This document shows positions 21,845 through 33,229 of a stretch of DNA of 64,000 nucleotides, piece after piece. The DNA is from Pezicula radicicola (taxonomy: Eukaryota > Ascomycota > Leotiomycetes > Helotiales > Dermateaceae): the NCBI GenBank assembly GCA_003008705.1, contig PDUO01000016.1, positions 1,975-65,974 of the forward strand. Reading direction: 5' to 3'. The notes beneath the pieces were generated by a model. That model had not been told where the DNA came from and ran no database searches. It saw only the letters and a program-made list of their open reading frames with translations. The position numbers were made by a program, and so were the translations under genes. Each line of letters begins with the position of its first letter. The first letter of the stretch is position 1.

Positions 21845-23911
21845 TCATCTCCGACCACGGCCCCTGCCCCCACGACCATCACGTAGTTGACGATTTCCTC
21901 CCCCACCTCTGCCCGCTTCAGGAAAGAAGGTCTTCCGGGATATATCCACGCTGAGCATCCTGGTGAGACCAGGCCTAACCGCAACATCAGGTTCTTTTGC
22001 TCTCCTTAGCGTAAATGCTTCACTCTCAGTAAGAGCATTCTTCGAGTACCCCTTTATCACGCTGTCATTGATACATCCTCGCAATAAATTTGTGAACGAC
22101 TCGGCCGTAGGCATAGTCTTAATGCCCATGGCGACAAGAAAATTCGGGAACGTCTCAACTTGATGAATTCGCTTAATGCTCTCTGCAAGTCCCTTAGCTG
22201 AACCTCTTGGAGGAGCACCATGTCTTTCAAAGGCCTCATCTCTTAGTTGGTTTAATGGCCTACGCGGGCTGCCGACTGCTGTTCTCTGGAACAAACTCAG
22301 GAACATCAGAAGGCGATATGAGGTTTTGCTTGCTTCGAAGCTTTTCTTGAGTCGGTAGTTAGACACGGCGGAAGGTTCCATGTATGCCAACTCTGGCATA
22401 TTAGCACCCCTTTTGTCCAGCATCCATACAACATTGCGGGTCACGGTCTCTTTGATGATGACGCGTAGTAAGTTTTCGGTCATGTCAACATCGCTGATCA
22501 AGGCAGCGACAAGCAGATGTCCAAGATTTGGACAGCTTGTCTTGGAAGTATTACCTTGCATGAAACTCCGGAGCAAGCTATTTGCTGAGTCGATAATCGA
22601 GGGTTGGGCCGTGGCAAGACAGAGCAAGAGATGGAAAAGATGAAAGTATGACTCAATTGCTTTCTCTGACGCATGTGTTAAAGTACTCTGAGGTGCGTAG
22701 CAATTGCCGGGAATAGGTGATGCTTGCGTGGTGTGCTCGTTCAGCTTCACAACTATGTCGTTCATGAAATGGAAGATAACTTTGGAGGGTAAGGTACTCC
22801 CTAGAGTTGCTGCATGGCCGAGATCTGATAATGACCGAGGGACTTGGTCCTTCACCCTTTTCCAGTGTCCATAAGATAGGGGTAATGGAAGCCAGTACTG
22901 GAATGGTATAGCCTGAGTAGACCGGCGATGGCCATGTTTCTTGAAGGCCTTTTCCGATAGCAGGTCAAATTCTGATTCAAAAGTTCCCATTCTTCCTCGA
23001 TGTACTATGCTGACTCCAACTCCAAGCTCGGTTTCTGTGTAATCTTGTTTGAAGATGAAACACTGTAACTCTCGCGTGCGTATAATGTCGTAACTGGTCA
23101 TGAGAAGACCAATATTGTTCCATGCTTCTGCAAACACCATCAAGGCTTCCGTCTCTAGCTTATCACAAATAAGGAGTAGTATCTCGTCCGGAACCTTTTG
23201 AATGCCTGTTTTACCTCTCGATGCATCCTTTGAAGCTAGCGTTGCTGACCCTGCTGAGGCGCTGTTCTGAAGAGCCCTTCCTCTAGCACAGTTATCGAGG
23301 ATAGACTGAGGGATATGGGCCAATTTGGTGTGTAGAGCGAGGTTATTTCCCATAGCAGTACTCTCCTGGGGAGTTGGCCAGGTAGGGTCAGTACCAGCCC
23401 TTGGAGGAGGAGGAGCGACTTGATTTTTGGCTGATATGAAACCGTTGGAGGAAGTGGTGGAGTCTCGAATGCCGAACCCACACCCTGTGCAGACGTATGT
23501 GTCTGAAACATGTGATTGAAGCTGCCGGTATCTGCTGAGACCACGATGATAGCCCCCGCCTGTCTGCTCTATCCTGTCACTACTGAAAAAGCTGAGAAGT
23601 TGGATGGCGATTCCCTTGAGTGTGTAGGCTGGAGTGTAGCCGTCTTGAGTATTGAGAATTGAAGCGCAGATATACGATCCGTAGACGTTTGGATGTTTAA
23701 TGTCCGAGTCCATACGGATTTCTGGAGGCAATAAAGGATACTGTGGAGGGATATGCACTGTCAGGTGCATAGGTCCATAGCCCTCTGCCGTAAGAACGAG
23801 GCATGCTTCGGTGACCTCTTCATCATATACATGTAGACGGATGTTAGGATAGGGTTTGGCCTGAAGTTCGTGAATGTCATGAAGGAGTCTTTGATGCAAG
23901 GCCGCAGCCAT
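21845..23911 (-). CDS. E2-like ubiquitin-conjugating domain / F-box fusion with RGG tail
   Basis: A single exon encodes 688 residues from the ATG at 23911-23909. The frame is open upstream, but homology begins at MAAALHQRLLHDI. Residues 1-125 form a UBC (E2) fold with PQYPLLPPEI, the HPN motif at 73-75 and a candidate catalytic Cys82 in SYICASIL. A CxxC follows at 141-144, then a low-complexity linker. Residues about 239-285 (KVPDEILLLICDKLE) resemble an F-box. The remaining 380 residues are helical and unassigned. The last 22 residues are an RGG-type Gly/Arg tail. E2 enzymes transfer ubiquitin and F-box proteins join SCF ligases; both in one chain suggests a self-contained ubiquitination module, but activity is inferred. 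It is divergent from the RRM gene. Confidence 0.8.
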   Translation of the reverse strand: MAAALHQRLLHDIHELQAKPYPNIRLHVYDEEVTEACLVLTAEGYGPMHLTVHIPPQYPLLPPEIRMDSDIKHPNVYGSYICASILNTQDGYTPAYTLKGIAIQLLSFFSSDRIEQTGGGYHRGLSRYRQLQSHVSDTYVCTGCGFGIRDSTTSSNGFISAKNQVAPPPPRAGTDPTWPTPQESTAMGNNLALHTKLAHIPQSILDNCARGRALQNSASAGSATLASKDASRGKTGIQKVPDEILLLICDKLETEALMVFAEAWNNIGLLMTSYDIIRTRELQCFIFKQDYTETELGVGVSIVHRGRMGTFESEFDLLSEKAFKKHGHRRSTQAIPFQYWLPLPLSYGHWKRVKDQVPRSLSDLGHAATLGSTLPSKVIFHFMNDIVVKLNEHTTQASPIPGNCYAPQSTLTHASEKAIESYFHLFHLLLCLATAQPSIIDSANSLLRSFMQGNTSKTSCPNLGHLLVAALISDVDMTENLLRVIIKETVTRNVVWMLDKRGANMPELAYMEPSAVSNYRLKKSFEASKTSYRLLMFLSLFQRTAVGSPRRPLNQLRDEAFERHGAPPRGSAKGLAESIKRIHQVETFPNFLVAMGIKTMPTAESFTNLLRGCINDSVIKGYSKNALTESEAFTLRRAKEPDVAVRPGLTRMLSVDISRKTFFPEAGRGGGGNRQLRDGRGGRGRGRR

Positions 23912-24813
23912 GATGGATTGGTGAAATGGTATTTTTGAAACCGGAATGAAGCCGCAGGAAAAGGTTCTCGGAGGGCAAATCAATAAGTCCGCTGGATGCA
24001 AAGTACCTCGCACATGTGCCCTTAGACCATGTAGAGGTGTATTGGTGCAATGTTTGACGAATGGCCGCGTTTGAAGGAGAGACTGGGTTAAATAACGGGC
24101 TGGCAACAAAGAGGGCGAGACAACAAGTGAATGTCTTGAATTCACAAGGAATATCAGAGACACCCTCTTTGGAAGAATGAAGAAAGAAGAAATCAAGCTG
24201 GGTTTGGATGGACTTATGTAGAAAATCTAAGGGCACGCTGGCACTAGCTAGTGGAGTGGCAGTGAGTAGTGAGCAGTGCCGCTTGACTCACGTACGCCGA
24301 GCTCTTTCTTTCTCACCGAGCTTCTCAGGATCTTAGGAAAGTTCGCCAAATAGTCATGGCCTTTTATGACGATGGGCTAGAAATAGAGGCATTGATCTTT
24401 CTTGCAATGGCGAGGGATGCTTTCGGATACGGTGTGAGTTCGGCGTAGCAGGCTACTACACCACTAGGCACTAGCTAGCCCTGTAGGTTCTTCTCTGGCA
24501 GACATATCTTTTGTTGGGAGTCATGAAGCCGCATCTGCATTGATGCAAACCTCAGCCTTACGGCTTCGGTGGTGTCCAGTCTCTTCGGAAAGATTGTTGA
24601 GGTGAGCTTTGAGTTTCAACTTGAAATGGTTCCACGTTCATGTTCCGCTTCTAGGTTCGCGACGGGGAAAAGGCACGTAGCTATAAATTTACAGGTGTGA
24701 ACTTATCCAGCTAGGAAGCTTGAGGTTTGCTACTGTACATTTCGTACCTTTTTACTTTGCAGCATCCTCATTACCTATTGAACCCCCCTTCAAAATCCCT
24801 CACCACCCCAACA
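23912..24813. promoter_or_regulatory. Divergent promoter region, E2 fusion and RRM genes
   Basis: The 900-bp interval lies between two divergent ATGs. The open frame continuing upstream of the E2 gene (to 24196) lacks homology and ends in untranslated-looking sequence. A CT-rich run precedes the RRM gene start. No discrete element can be assigned. Confidence 0.4.
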
Positions 24814-25670
24814 ATGTCTGGCCCACCACCAAGCGCTACGTACGTGTCATTGCACTCCGACACGTATAGTAGGCATGGTAAAGCTAACACCTACACAGCG
24901 TCTACGTCCAAAACCTCGAAGAGCGCATCAAAGTCGACCAGCTCAAAGAAGCGCTAACTGAGCTCTTCTCCGAATATGGCGAAATCATAGACATAGTTGC
25001 AAAGACGAACCTGAAAGCAAAGGGACAAGCATTTATTGTTTTCGACAGCGTGGAAAGTGCACAGAAGGCTATCGACGAGGTCCAGGGATTCGATCTGTTT
25101 GAGAAGCCTATGCGATTGGCGTTTGCGAAGACGAGGAGCGATGCAACAGTAAAGAGGACTGGTGATGATGAAGAATTCGAGAGCCATAAGCGTAGGAGAC
25201 TTGCGGAGAAAGGTGCGCTTCTCTACACTCACATATTGGGAGGATGATGCTAATGCGACACGATAGACAAGAAGAAGGCAGCCGAAGCAGCAGAGGAGCA
25301 GAAGAGAATGAAGATCGCTGCGGCAGCTGCAGGTCCTGCTCTCGCTGCTGGACCAGTCAAGGCTCCGAGAGGCGCGGGACTCAAATCTTCCAATCCCAGC
25401 GCTGCAGCTGTTGTTCCCGACGAATATCTACCACCCAACAAGATCATCTTCGTTCAGAACCTTCCGGACGAGTACGATATTGATGCGCTTACTTCCATAT
25501 TCGGTAGGTTTGAGGGATTCAGAGAGGTTCGTTTGGTACCTGGTCGCAGGGGAATTGCTTTCATCGAGTACGAGAACGAGGCTGGAGCTATTAGCGCCAA
25601 AGAGAATACTGCTGGCATGGCATTAGGAGCCGAAGGCCAGGTCATCAAGGTCACATACCAGAGACAGTAA
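24814..25670 (+). CDS. U1A/U2B''-type spliceosomal RRM protein
   Basis: Three exons (24814-24839, 24899-25212, 25267-25670) encode 247 residues. The first intron falls after MSGPPPSA, just before the first RRM. RRM1 (about residues 9-90) has VYVQNL as RNP2 and KGQAFIVF as RNP1. RRM2 (about 170-247) has IIFVQNL and RRGIAFIEY and ends at the C-terminus with VTYQRQ. The two are joined by a Lys/Ala-rich linker. This layout is that of U1A, U2B'' and yeast Msl1, which bind hairpins of U1 or U2 snRNA in the nucleus; fungi usually have a single such gene acting in U2 snRNP. Convergent with the V-ATPase subunit D gene, 181 bp away. Confidence 0.9.
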
Positions 25671-25851
25671 GCCATTGATTAATCATGTAGGGTATCAAGC
25701 AAGAATTTAGCGTTGGGGAGATGGGTAAAAGCATTTATTGCCTACCCGTTTCTTCTTATGACATGCATGTGCTAGTTTTACAAGTTTCATGATTGAGGCT
25801 CCAAACCCACCGAACTGACTTTCATAACGAAAAACAAAATCATCCTGTGGT

Positions 25852-26999
25852 CTAGAAGATAACATCTTCATCTCCTTCTTCACCCAGAATATCAGGCCTG
25901 CTCTCTTCAGTATTCTCCTTATCACTATCCGCCTTGCTTTTCGCAGCTTTCTTGGCAGCCATCTCAGCATCCTGAGCAGCTGTGTCTCTTTGTTTCTTAT
26001 TTGCAACCTGGTTTTATAAATCAGCCAAGGCCAGAGAGCCGATCACTGCATGACCAACGAACCTTCTTCAAACGGTAGAACTCTTCTCTGTCTAGCTCAT
26101 CGAGTTCGGAGTTAATGTCTGTCAACACTGTTAGTTTGCTGGGCTGTAAACTTTCCTATGGGATGCATACACTTGATGGTATTTTCTGTACGTGGAATAA
26201 TGACATGTTCAATGGCGTTGACTACAAGATTAATTAGCAAAAGAGAATCTGATTATCAGCAGAATGGTCCATACCTCTCCGATTTACAACTTTGATAACC
26301 TCATCCAAAATGACGAAAGCCGTCTGTACGTGGATTAGCTCTGCTCATAACTACAATTAACTCCACCTGTGTCTTCGTACCTGTAAGCTGGCAAGCTCCA
26401 CCAATGTCTCTACTGCTCTTGCATACGTCTCTCTGCATCTCTGAACCTGCTGTCCACCCTTTCCTAAACCAGTCAAGCCGAAGTCATTGTTACCTTCGGT
26501 GGTGTAACTCTCGAACGCTGGGAGGAAAACACCAGAAACGTTCTCCTGCTTGGTCCGTACACGGAAACGAGCCGACTTTGCTGATTCTTGAACTTGGTAT
26601 CCAATATCTCCGCCAACTGCATAGGTCACCTCCGCTAGAGAGAATGCTGCAATCTGCATAACCCTGCCCATCTTGCGTTTCGCCTCGTCAATTCGTCTGG
26701 TGATTTCTGGAGAAGATGAGAACTTGTACAAGTCGAGAAATATTGGCTTAGTTACCTCTGAAACGTCTGTAGAAGCTTTATTAGCAGAGGAACATGGTCA
26801 GGCGGGCCAAGGTAACACACTTCGTCAAGGCTTCACTCTTTCTCTTCAATAGGTCGTGACCAGTCTGAGCACCCTTAAGCTTCGACTTCATCAATCCCAG
26901 GGACTGCCGAGTTGGAAAGACGGCCTCGCGATCCTATATTACTGTCAGTAGAGAAGATTGTGTGTTGTTGCTCTTTTGTCTCACCCCCGCTCCCGACAT
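25852..26999 (-). CDS. VMA8: V-type ATPase subunit D
   Basis: Eight exons on the minus strand (26999-26985, 26933-26821, 26766-26756, 26706-26381, 26323-26275, 26221-26171, 26118-26063, 26007-25852) encode 258 residues. The protein aligns throughout with subunit D, the central rotor stalk of the V1 sector that drives proton pumping into vacuoles. Landmarks are VFPTRQSLGLMKSKLKGA, LLKRKSEALTKRFREIT, RKMGRVMQIAAFSLAEV, GLGKGGQQVQRCRE, LVELASLQTAFVILDEV and NAIEHVIIPRTENTI. The first exon is 15 nt and the third only 11 nt (ACGTTTCAGAG); without it the conserved TKRFREIT cannot be made. The C-terminus is an acidic/basic tail. Divergent from SYF1. Confidence 0.93.
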
Positions 27000-27417
27000 C
27001 TTGACGGGTGATTGAAAGTTTGTTTAATGTAGTAGGACCTCGAGATAGGTTGGCAAGGCACAGCTGAAGACTTGCTGAAGGGGACAAAAAGAACAGGACG
27101 GGTTCAATTTGTCGGTGGCGTTGAATGTATTTTTTGAAGTCGAACTCTGATAAGAGCCGTCGTCGGTAGAAGCTCCAGCAGCTCCCGCTTCCACTTGTGG
27201 TTGCTCCTCCCCTGTCGTAGCTAGGAGCTATTTGAGCCTTGCGAATAAGGCAGGGAACGGCGCGGCGCTAAATAAGACGATTTTCAAACCCATCCGCGGT
27301 CTCTTGACGCGACGGCGTGGCTCATTTCCCCGTTGTCTTCGTCCCCCCTCTTTGATTTAATTCCAACCTTTCAACTCTTGTGGCAGGCAGAGAATGCCTG
27401 GAGAGCTGCTACTCACC
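27000..27417. promoter_or_regulatory. Divergent promoter of VMA8 and SYF1
   Basis: About 400 bp separate the two divergent start codons. The interval contains a GC-rich patch (27240-27310) with repeated GCG. An in-frame ATG at 27394 offers an alternative SYF1 start, eight codons longer. Nothing else is visible. Confidence 0.45.
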
Positions 27418-29998
27418 ATGGCTGCTCCCAGCGTCTCAAAGTCGAAGCTATCACGAGGAAAGCCAGACTTGTACCTGATCGTAGGTTTTTGCAAGCACTG
27501 ATAACTTTCGATGTAGCCTGAGCTGACGGAAAATTAGTCCGAAGAAGATACAATCTATGAGCAGGATATACTCCGCGATCCTGGAAGCACGAAACCCTGG
27601 CTGGCATATGTCGAGTTCAAGTTCAAGCACGGTAGTCTTCAAGAGCAAGCTTTTGTCCTCGAACGGGCCTGTCTGCAACTCCCGCGGTCGTACAAGCTTT
27701 GGAAAATGGTATGCCCTTATCTATTTGTAGCCTGCTGTTTTGCTGACTTTGTAATAGTATTTGAATCTTAGGATGAAGCACTTGGGTAAGCTCAATCCTG
27801 CTATTTTTGCGACAGAGTATGCGAAAGTCAACGCCCTATTCGAGCGAGCCCTCATCCTTCTCAATAAGATGCCGAAAATTTGGGAAATGTACCTGTCCTT
27901 TCTGCTCCTCCAACCACTAGTCACCCTCACCCGGCGGACTTTTGATCGAGCGCTTCGAGCCCTACCTATTACCCAACACAACCGTATCTGGGCGCTCTAC
28001 CGTCCTTTCGCAAACTCCGCTTCAGGGAAGACAGCAGTCAAGATATGGCGTCGGTACATGCAGATCCACCCTGAGGATGCCGAAGATTTCATCGAGCTTC
28101 TAGTCAAGGAGGGCCTTTACACCGAAGCTGTCAAGAAATATATGGATATTCTTAACAACCCCAAATTCCGAAGCAAGCAAGGTCTAGGCCACTATCAACT
28201 GTGGAGCGAGATGGTGGATTTACTTGTGGCACATGCGAAGGAGGTTGAAACGGGAGACGAGGTTGGAATTGATGTTGAACGAATCATTCGCAGTGGGATT
28301 GATAGATTTGCTGATCAAAGAGGGAAATTATGGTCCGGCCTGGCAACATACTATATCACACGCGGCAGTTTTGAGAGAGCGCGGGACATTTTTGAGGAAG
28401 GTGTTACGACAGTCATGACAGTTCGAGATTTTACATTGGTTTTCGACTCATACGCGGAGTTCGAGGAGTCAATCATCGGGGCGCTCATGGATGCAGCGGC
28501 GGCGCGGTCGGATAAGGGCATTGTGGACGAAAATCTGGATTTTGACCTGGATATTCGTATGATGCGATTTGAACAACTGATGGACCGTCGACCTTTCTTG
28601 GTAAATGATGTTCTCCTTCGACAGAATCCAAACAACGTGGTGGAATGGACGAAGCGCATTGCACTATGGGGAGACAACAAGAAAGAAGTTGTCCAAGCAT
28701 ATACAGACGCAATTGCTGCTGTCCAGCCTAAAAAGGCTGTTGGCAGTTTCCATGGACTCTGGGCAGATTATGCCAAATTCTATGAGAAGGGAGGTGACAT
28801 ACGGAATGCTCGGGTGATTATGGAAAAGGCCGTAAAGGTCCCTTTCAAATCAGTGGCAGAGTTGGCCGACATGTGGATTGAGTGGGCTGAAATGGAGCTG
28901 AGGAACGATAATTTCGAGGAGGCTGTTAAGATCATGGCTAAAGCCGTCCAGGCCCCTAAAAGATCAACGGTCGACTATTTCGATGAGACACTTTCGCCGC
29001 AGCAGCGAGTACATAAGAGCTGGAAGCTTTGGAGCTTCTATGTAGATCTCGTTGAGAGTGTCAGCACTCTTGAAGAAACTAAAAAGGTCTACGAGAGAAT
29101 CTTTGAGCTTCGAATCGCAACCCCTCAGACTGTCGTTAATTATGCCAATCTTCTAGAAGAGAACAAGTACTTTGAGGAGTCTTTCAAAATATACGAAAGA
29201 GGTCTGGATCTTTTCAGCTACCCGGTTGCATTTGAATTGTGGAACTTATATCTCACTAAGGCTGTCGATCGAAAGATTGGCATAGAACGGCTGCGAGATT
29301 TGTTTGAACAATCAGTGGAAGGCTGCCCTCCAAAGTTTGCAAAGGTGCTTTATTTGATGTACGGAAACCTCGAAGAAGAGAGGGGACTTGCAAGGCACGC
29401 CATGCGAATTTACGAACGAGCAACTCGAGCCGTATCTGACGAGGATCGTGCCGATATGTTCAATTTTTACATCACCAAGTCTGCTTCTAATTTTGGCCTA
29501 CCCTCTACACGACCTATCTATGAGAGAGCAATCGCAGCATTACCAGATAATGAGGCTAGAGACATGTGCCTCAAGTTCGCCGATATGGAGAAACGGCTGG
29601 GAGAGATTGACCGTGCAAGAGCCATTTATGGTCATGCCTCCCAATTTTGCGATCCGCGCACGAGTCCAACCTTCTGGACAAAGTGGGAGTCTTTTGAAGT
29701 TCAGCACGGCAACGAGGATACTTTCAAAGAGATGCTACGCATCAAGCGAAGTGTTCAGGCACAGTACAACACCGATGTCAACTTTATCGCCTCTCAAGCT
29801 CTGGCGCGAAGTCAACAAAGACCGGATGACGAGGATGACGATGGAGCTGATGCTATGGCTGCTCTCGAACGTGAAGCTAGAGCACCAGTAGGGTTTGTGG
29901 CTGCGAGCACGGGCCCGCAAGGTGGAAATATCAAGGATACAGTACCTGCTGCTGCGAATCCTGATGCCATCGATGTGGATGGTATGGACGACGACTGA
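27418..29998 (+). CDS. SYF1: Pre-mRNA-splicing factor SYF1 (HAT-repeat)
   Basis: Three exons (27418-27480, 27538-27708, 27758-29998) encode 824 residues. The ATG at 27418 has a strong context (CACCATGG); the one at 27394 would add eight residues. The protein is built of half-a-TPR (HAT) helical repeats from end to end. Fungal SYF1 hallmarks include LRDPGSTKPWLAY, LERACLQLPRSYKLWKMYL, TRRTFDRALRALPITQHNR and PEDAEDFIELLV. The C-terminus is acidic (DAIDVDGMDDD). SYF1 is a scaffold of the Prp19/NineTeen complex, active in spliceosome activation in the nucleus. The length suits ascomycete orthologues (about 820-850). Intact. Confidence 0.95.
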
Positions 29999-31759
29999 TA
30001 GGGGATTTGTGAGGAGTTTGGGCTTTCTTAGGGATCTGTAACATCTCACGCATATGGGGGCGTTTTTGGGCGCGCAAAGTGGGCAGCCGCGGACTCTCAC
30101 TATTTGTAAATACTACGGCCGGATGAAATCTCCAATTGCAACACGTTGCAAAATACGATTCGAGCTCTATTGCTTCGTCGCGATTCTCTACCAAGTCCTT
30201 ATCGCCACTCAACTTTCCTATTTCCCTTCCACTAGCCTTTCTTGTCGAATCCTGGGGACTCAACCAACATCCTTTCTTCTTCTGTCAACCGAATCAGCCT
30301 TATTGCAACCATTTCTAAGCCATCAAAGCTACTCACCTAACCCACCCTCCTTCCTGCTGTTGTTTCTTATGCATCAACCCTGTTTGTCTTGTGAAGCCTC
30401 GTCTTGGCCCCTTTGCACAACAGGCAAGTCGTTTAACCTGCGCTGAATAGTGTCTATCCCTTTGATTCCTACGGGATTGAATTCTTTGGCCGATTTTGGA
30501 CTTCCTGTGTTAATTCGAGGAGAGCCCTCGATATCTTCGATTTGCGAAACTCTGGCGGCTGGCTCTCCTGGCTAGCTGCCGGAGGAGGAGGTTGCTATGA
30601 CTTATTGCCAGCTGATGCACTTATTCGAGGGAAACCATCGATGTCCTTAACCATCACTCCAGGAGATGGTACTTCAGTCTTGCCATCGATGAATAGCTTA
30701 GTCTGTGGAATTAGGATCGGGTATATATAGTCGTGGGATGCAAATAAAGGTGCTTTTATTGGTGTGGAAAAGAGCTCCTTGGGATGGCAGTTCCCTTTCT
30801 TTTCATGGACTGGGCTGTGAAATTACAATCAACATAAACATGAAGCTTTCCGCGAAGAATTTAGCGCTGAACCGCGGGGAACGTTCCCTATTCATTATTG
30901 GCTATCATCATGCCGTTACAAGGAAGCTTCATTCTTCGCCGGACGCCATGTTATAGGCTCTTTGGCATACAGGTCAACGTGACTCTAATAATAATACTAA
31001 CTTCTTATTTGATCTCGATCTCGATCTCGATCTTGACACTTCGCATCCACATTCCCTCCTAATATCATGACCTAGCCAACTTCAAGCAACTTAGATACCC
31101 AACATTTCCCTTTTACTTTCTCTGGACGTCGGTTTTGGAAGCTGGCCACAAGGGAAAGTATTCGTAGATGTGGTTGTCTCCTACAAGCGACAATTGACAC
31201 TGCCAACAGCAATTCAGTTCTCAGATAAATTCCCCAATAATCCTCCCGATCTTCATCAGTCCACCAACGTTGTACGGAGCCAGGTCTCATCGCGTGCGTT
31301 AAATGAACAGTCAAAGTGGCTTGGAACCGCAACCACACTGTTATATACATCTGAGAAGTGTAGTATGTCTACTTTGGCTTTTCGTGCTTTCTCATCTGCT
31401 GGTTCCTCGATTCTGAAAGCTAAGACAATCCGAGCTAGTAAGGCACTGCGATATATTATTACAAGATATTACAAAGGGTTCAGTGGTCATCTTACTAAAT
31501 GATTCTATTACTGAGTGCTGCGGCTGGGCAGATACGTGACCTGAAGTTTTAGGTGATCAGTAAAATTGTCATGACAGGGAAGGTTGAGAATTGAACAAGT
31601 TTCTTGCCGCTCACTGTCTTGAGGTACTCAAATTAAACTTGCTTATTGCGGGACGTGACTGAAGTCCAATGTGTTAAGTATATGCCTAGATCGAGTACCT
31701 CAAGTTGATTGTATACAAGTAGTTACAACTACTTTTTGCCGATATATACATTGAAGAGA
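29999..31759. other. Long gene-free interval with simple repeats
   Basis: No supported gene in 1.76 kb. A GATCTC repeat lies at 31011-31034. Around 30510-30730 a short phrase recurs on the plus strand (ATTCGAGGAGAGCCCTCGAT near 30513, ATTCGAGGGAAACCATCGAT near 30623); it translates as LIRGEPS and LIRGKPS in a frame broken by one stop, perhaps a remnant of a small repetitive protein. Frames at 31072-31502 oppose each other without motifs. Confidence 0.4.
31011..31034. repeat. GATCTC hexanucleotide repeat
   Basis: Four units of GATCTC in a row, the last changed to GATCTT. A simple-sequence repeat in intergenic DNA. Confidence 0.9.
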
Positions 31760-33030
31760 TATCTACATACCCTGCTCCAAATGTCAAATGTGGCAACGGG
31801 GTTGAATTGCCAATGAATCGCGTTGGTTTGAAGTCCAAGGCATCATATCCATACCAGGATCATGGTTGGCTTGTTGAGCATTCATTATCATTGTCGTTCC
31901 CTTTGGAATGGTCGTGTTCCAGGACTTGATATCCTTAGTAGTAGTCCGTGGGAGTGAGAACGGAGTTGTCGTCCAAAAGCGAAGAGTTTCTTTGTACATT
32001 GATATTAGTAGCTCTACCTTCTCCTCGCGGAAAGCATTATTACAGGCCTTTTCTCGATCTCCATCATAAGCAGCTAGGAATGGCAACGTGTAATGACGAA
32101 GCTGTAGAGTCAGGTACTGCTTGTAGAAGTGCCTTGCAAGTGCCATGGATTCACCCTCTGAGAGATTGTCTTTCACCAGTCCAGTGACAATACAATCAAC
32201 TTTTTCTCCAGCAGCGATTCGTTCCTTCAAGGAAGCATAGACGACGTCCAAATATTTTTGACGTTTCTACTCAGCCGTCACAACAACGTTTCCGCTTGCA
32301 AAATCCGGAATGAAAAATCGAAGGAGAGGCACGTAGTCTCTAAACCTCACAGTTGAAGCTCGAACTTCCGATATTTGGTTGATACTAGCAACGAGGCCAT
32401 CGGTAAACTCGTCGTCCACGCCACTAGACTGAGTCCCATAAGTAAGAGACAAAGCTAGATCAAAGACAATCTGACGTAAGTATGGATATATTTCCATATG
32501 AGTTTTGTCATTTTGTCCCTTCTTAAGGATCTCCCGGGAGAGGTTTACAGAGTATGGCTCAAGTAAGTGATAGTAGGTAGGCCAAAGAGGCTTTCCAAGA
32601 GCTCTCGTAGCAGCTTTTCTTATGGGTTCTGTCATAGAAGCTCCTGAAAGGTCGTAATCCAGCTTATGAGCAAAGCCATGTTGAAATGGTCAGTCGATAA
32701 GCTCTTGGGAATGTCCAACGTAGAGATCTTTGATGGTGGCAAATGTGTTTGCTACAGTAGCTCTTTCATTGCCGAGTCTCATTTGGAAGATATCGCTACC
32801 TAGCTTCTCTAACCAGCATGAATAGATCGTAGATTCGTTCTAATTTGAACGGCCGCCTAGGGAGAGGAGGTTTCCTATGAATGGGAGAGCATCTGGAGCT
32901 TCGGGTATCTTGGAAACCTTGGACACATGGGCTTGTGTGGCTTGTTTCTTTTTGCATATTAGCGAGCGCAGACAACTTCTGATTAGGGGCTAAATACATA
33001 AAGAGTCCAGGCTACGAATATGACTATCAT
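31760..33030 (-). pseudogene. Cytochrome P450 pseudogene (CYP504-like)
   Basis: P450 landmarks appear in order on the minus strand: a possible hydrophobic N-terminal anchor (from ATG 33030-33028, GMIVIFVAWTLYV), PEAPDALPFIGNLLSLGG, an FQMRLGNERATVANT block, YKETLRFW (the ExxR of helix K), TTIPKGTTMIMNAQQANHD, then FKPTRF and LTFGAG at the start of the heme loop. The heme-ligand Cys is missing and the frame cannot be followed beyond LTFGAG near 31765. In-frame stops are TAG in GGRSN-stop-NE, TGA near 32693 and TAG at 32269-32267. Helix-I sequence (KALLQAVPDST) lies in another frame, and the PERF segment needs a further shift. The mix of PKGTTM, NAQQANHD and DGDREKA resembles the phenylacetate-hydroxylase-like CYP504 group. 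Dead gene. Confidence 0.8.
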
Positions 33031-33229
33031 CCCCAAAAGGTCAAGAGAGAGGAAAACATTCTGATAACAGAGTTTGAGTAAATCCTCCAACGATACTGAT
33101 TTCGCACCCAGGTCCATCGCTGATTCTGATTTTGAGTTACAGGCTTGTTGATGTTCTTGGAAAATATTATGGCGTACTGGATAGTCTGAGCATTAGGTTA
33201 TATTGCGTGGGCAAGAGCTTTGTGATTCC

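Noticed and set aside
27721..27981. Minus-strand 86-codon frame over SYF1 exon 3
   Set aside because: Shadow of a strongly conserved HAT-repeat coding exon.
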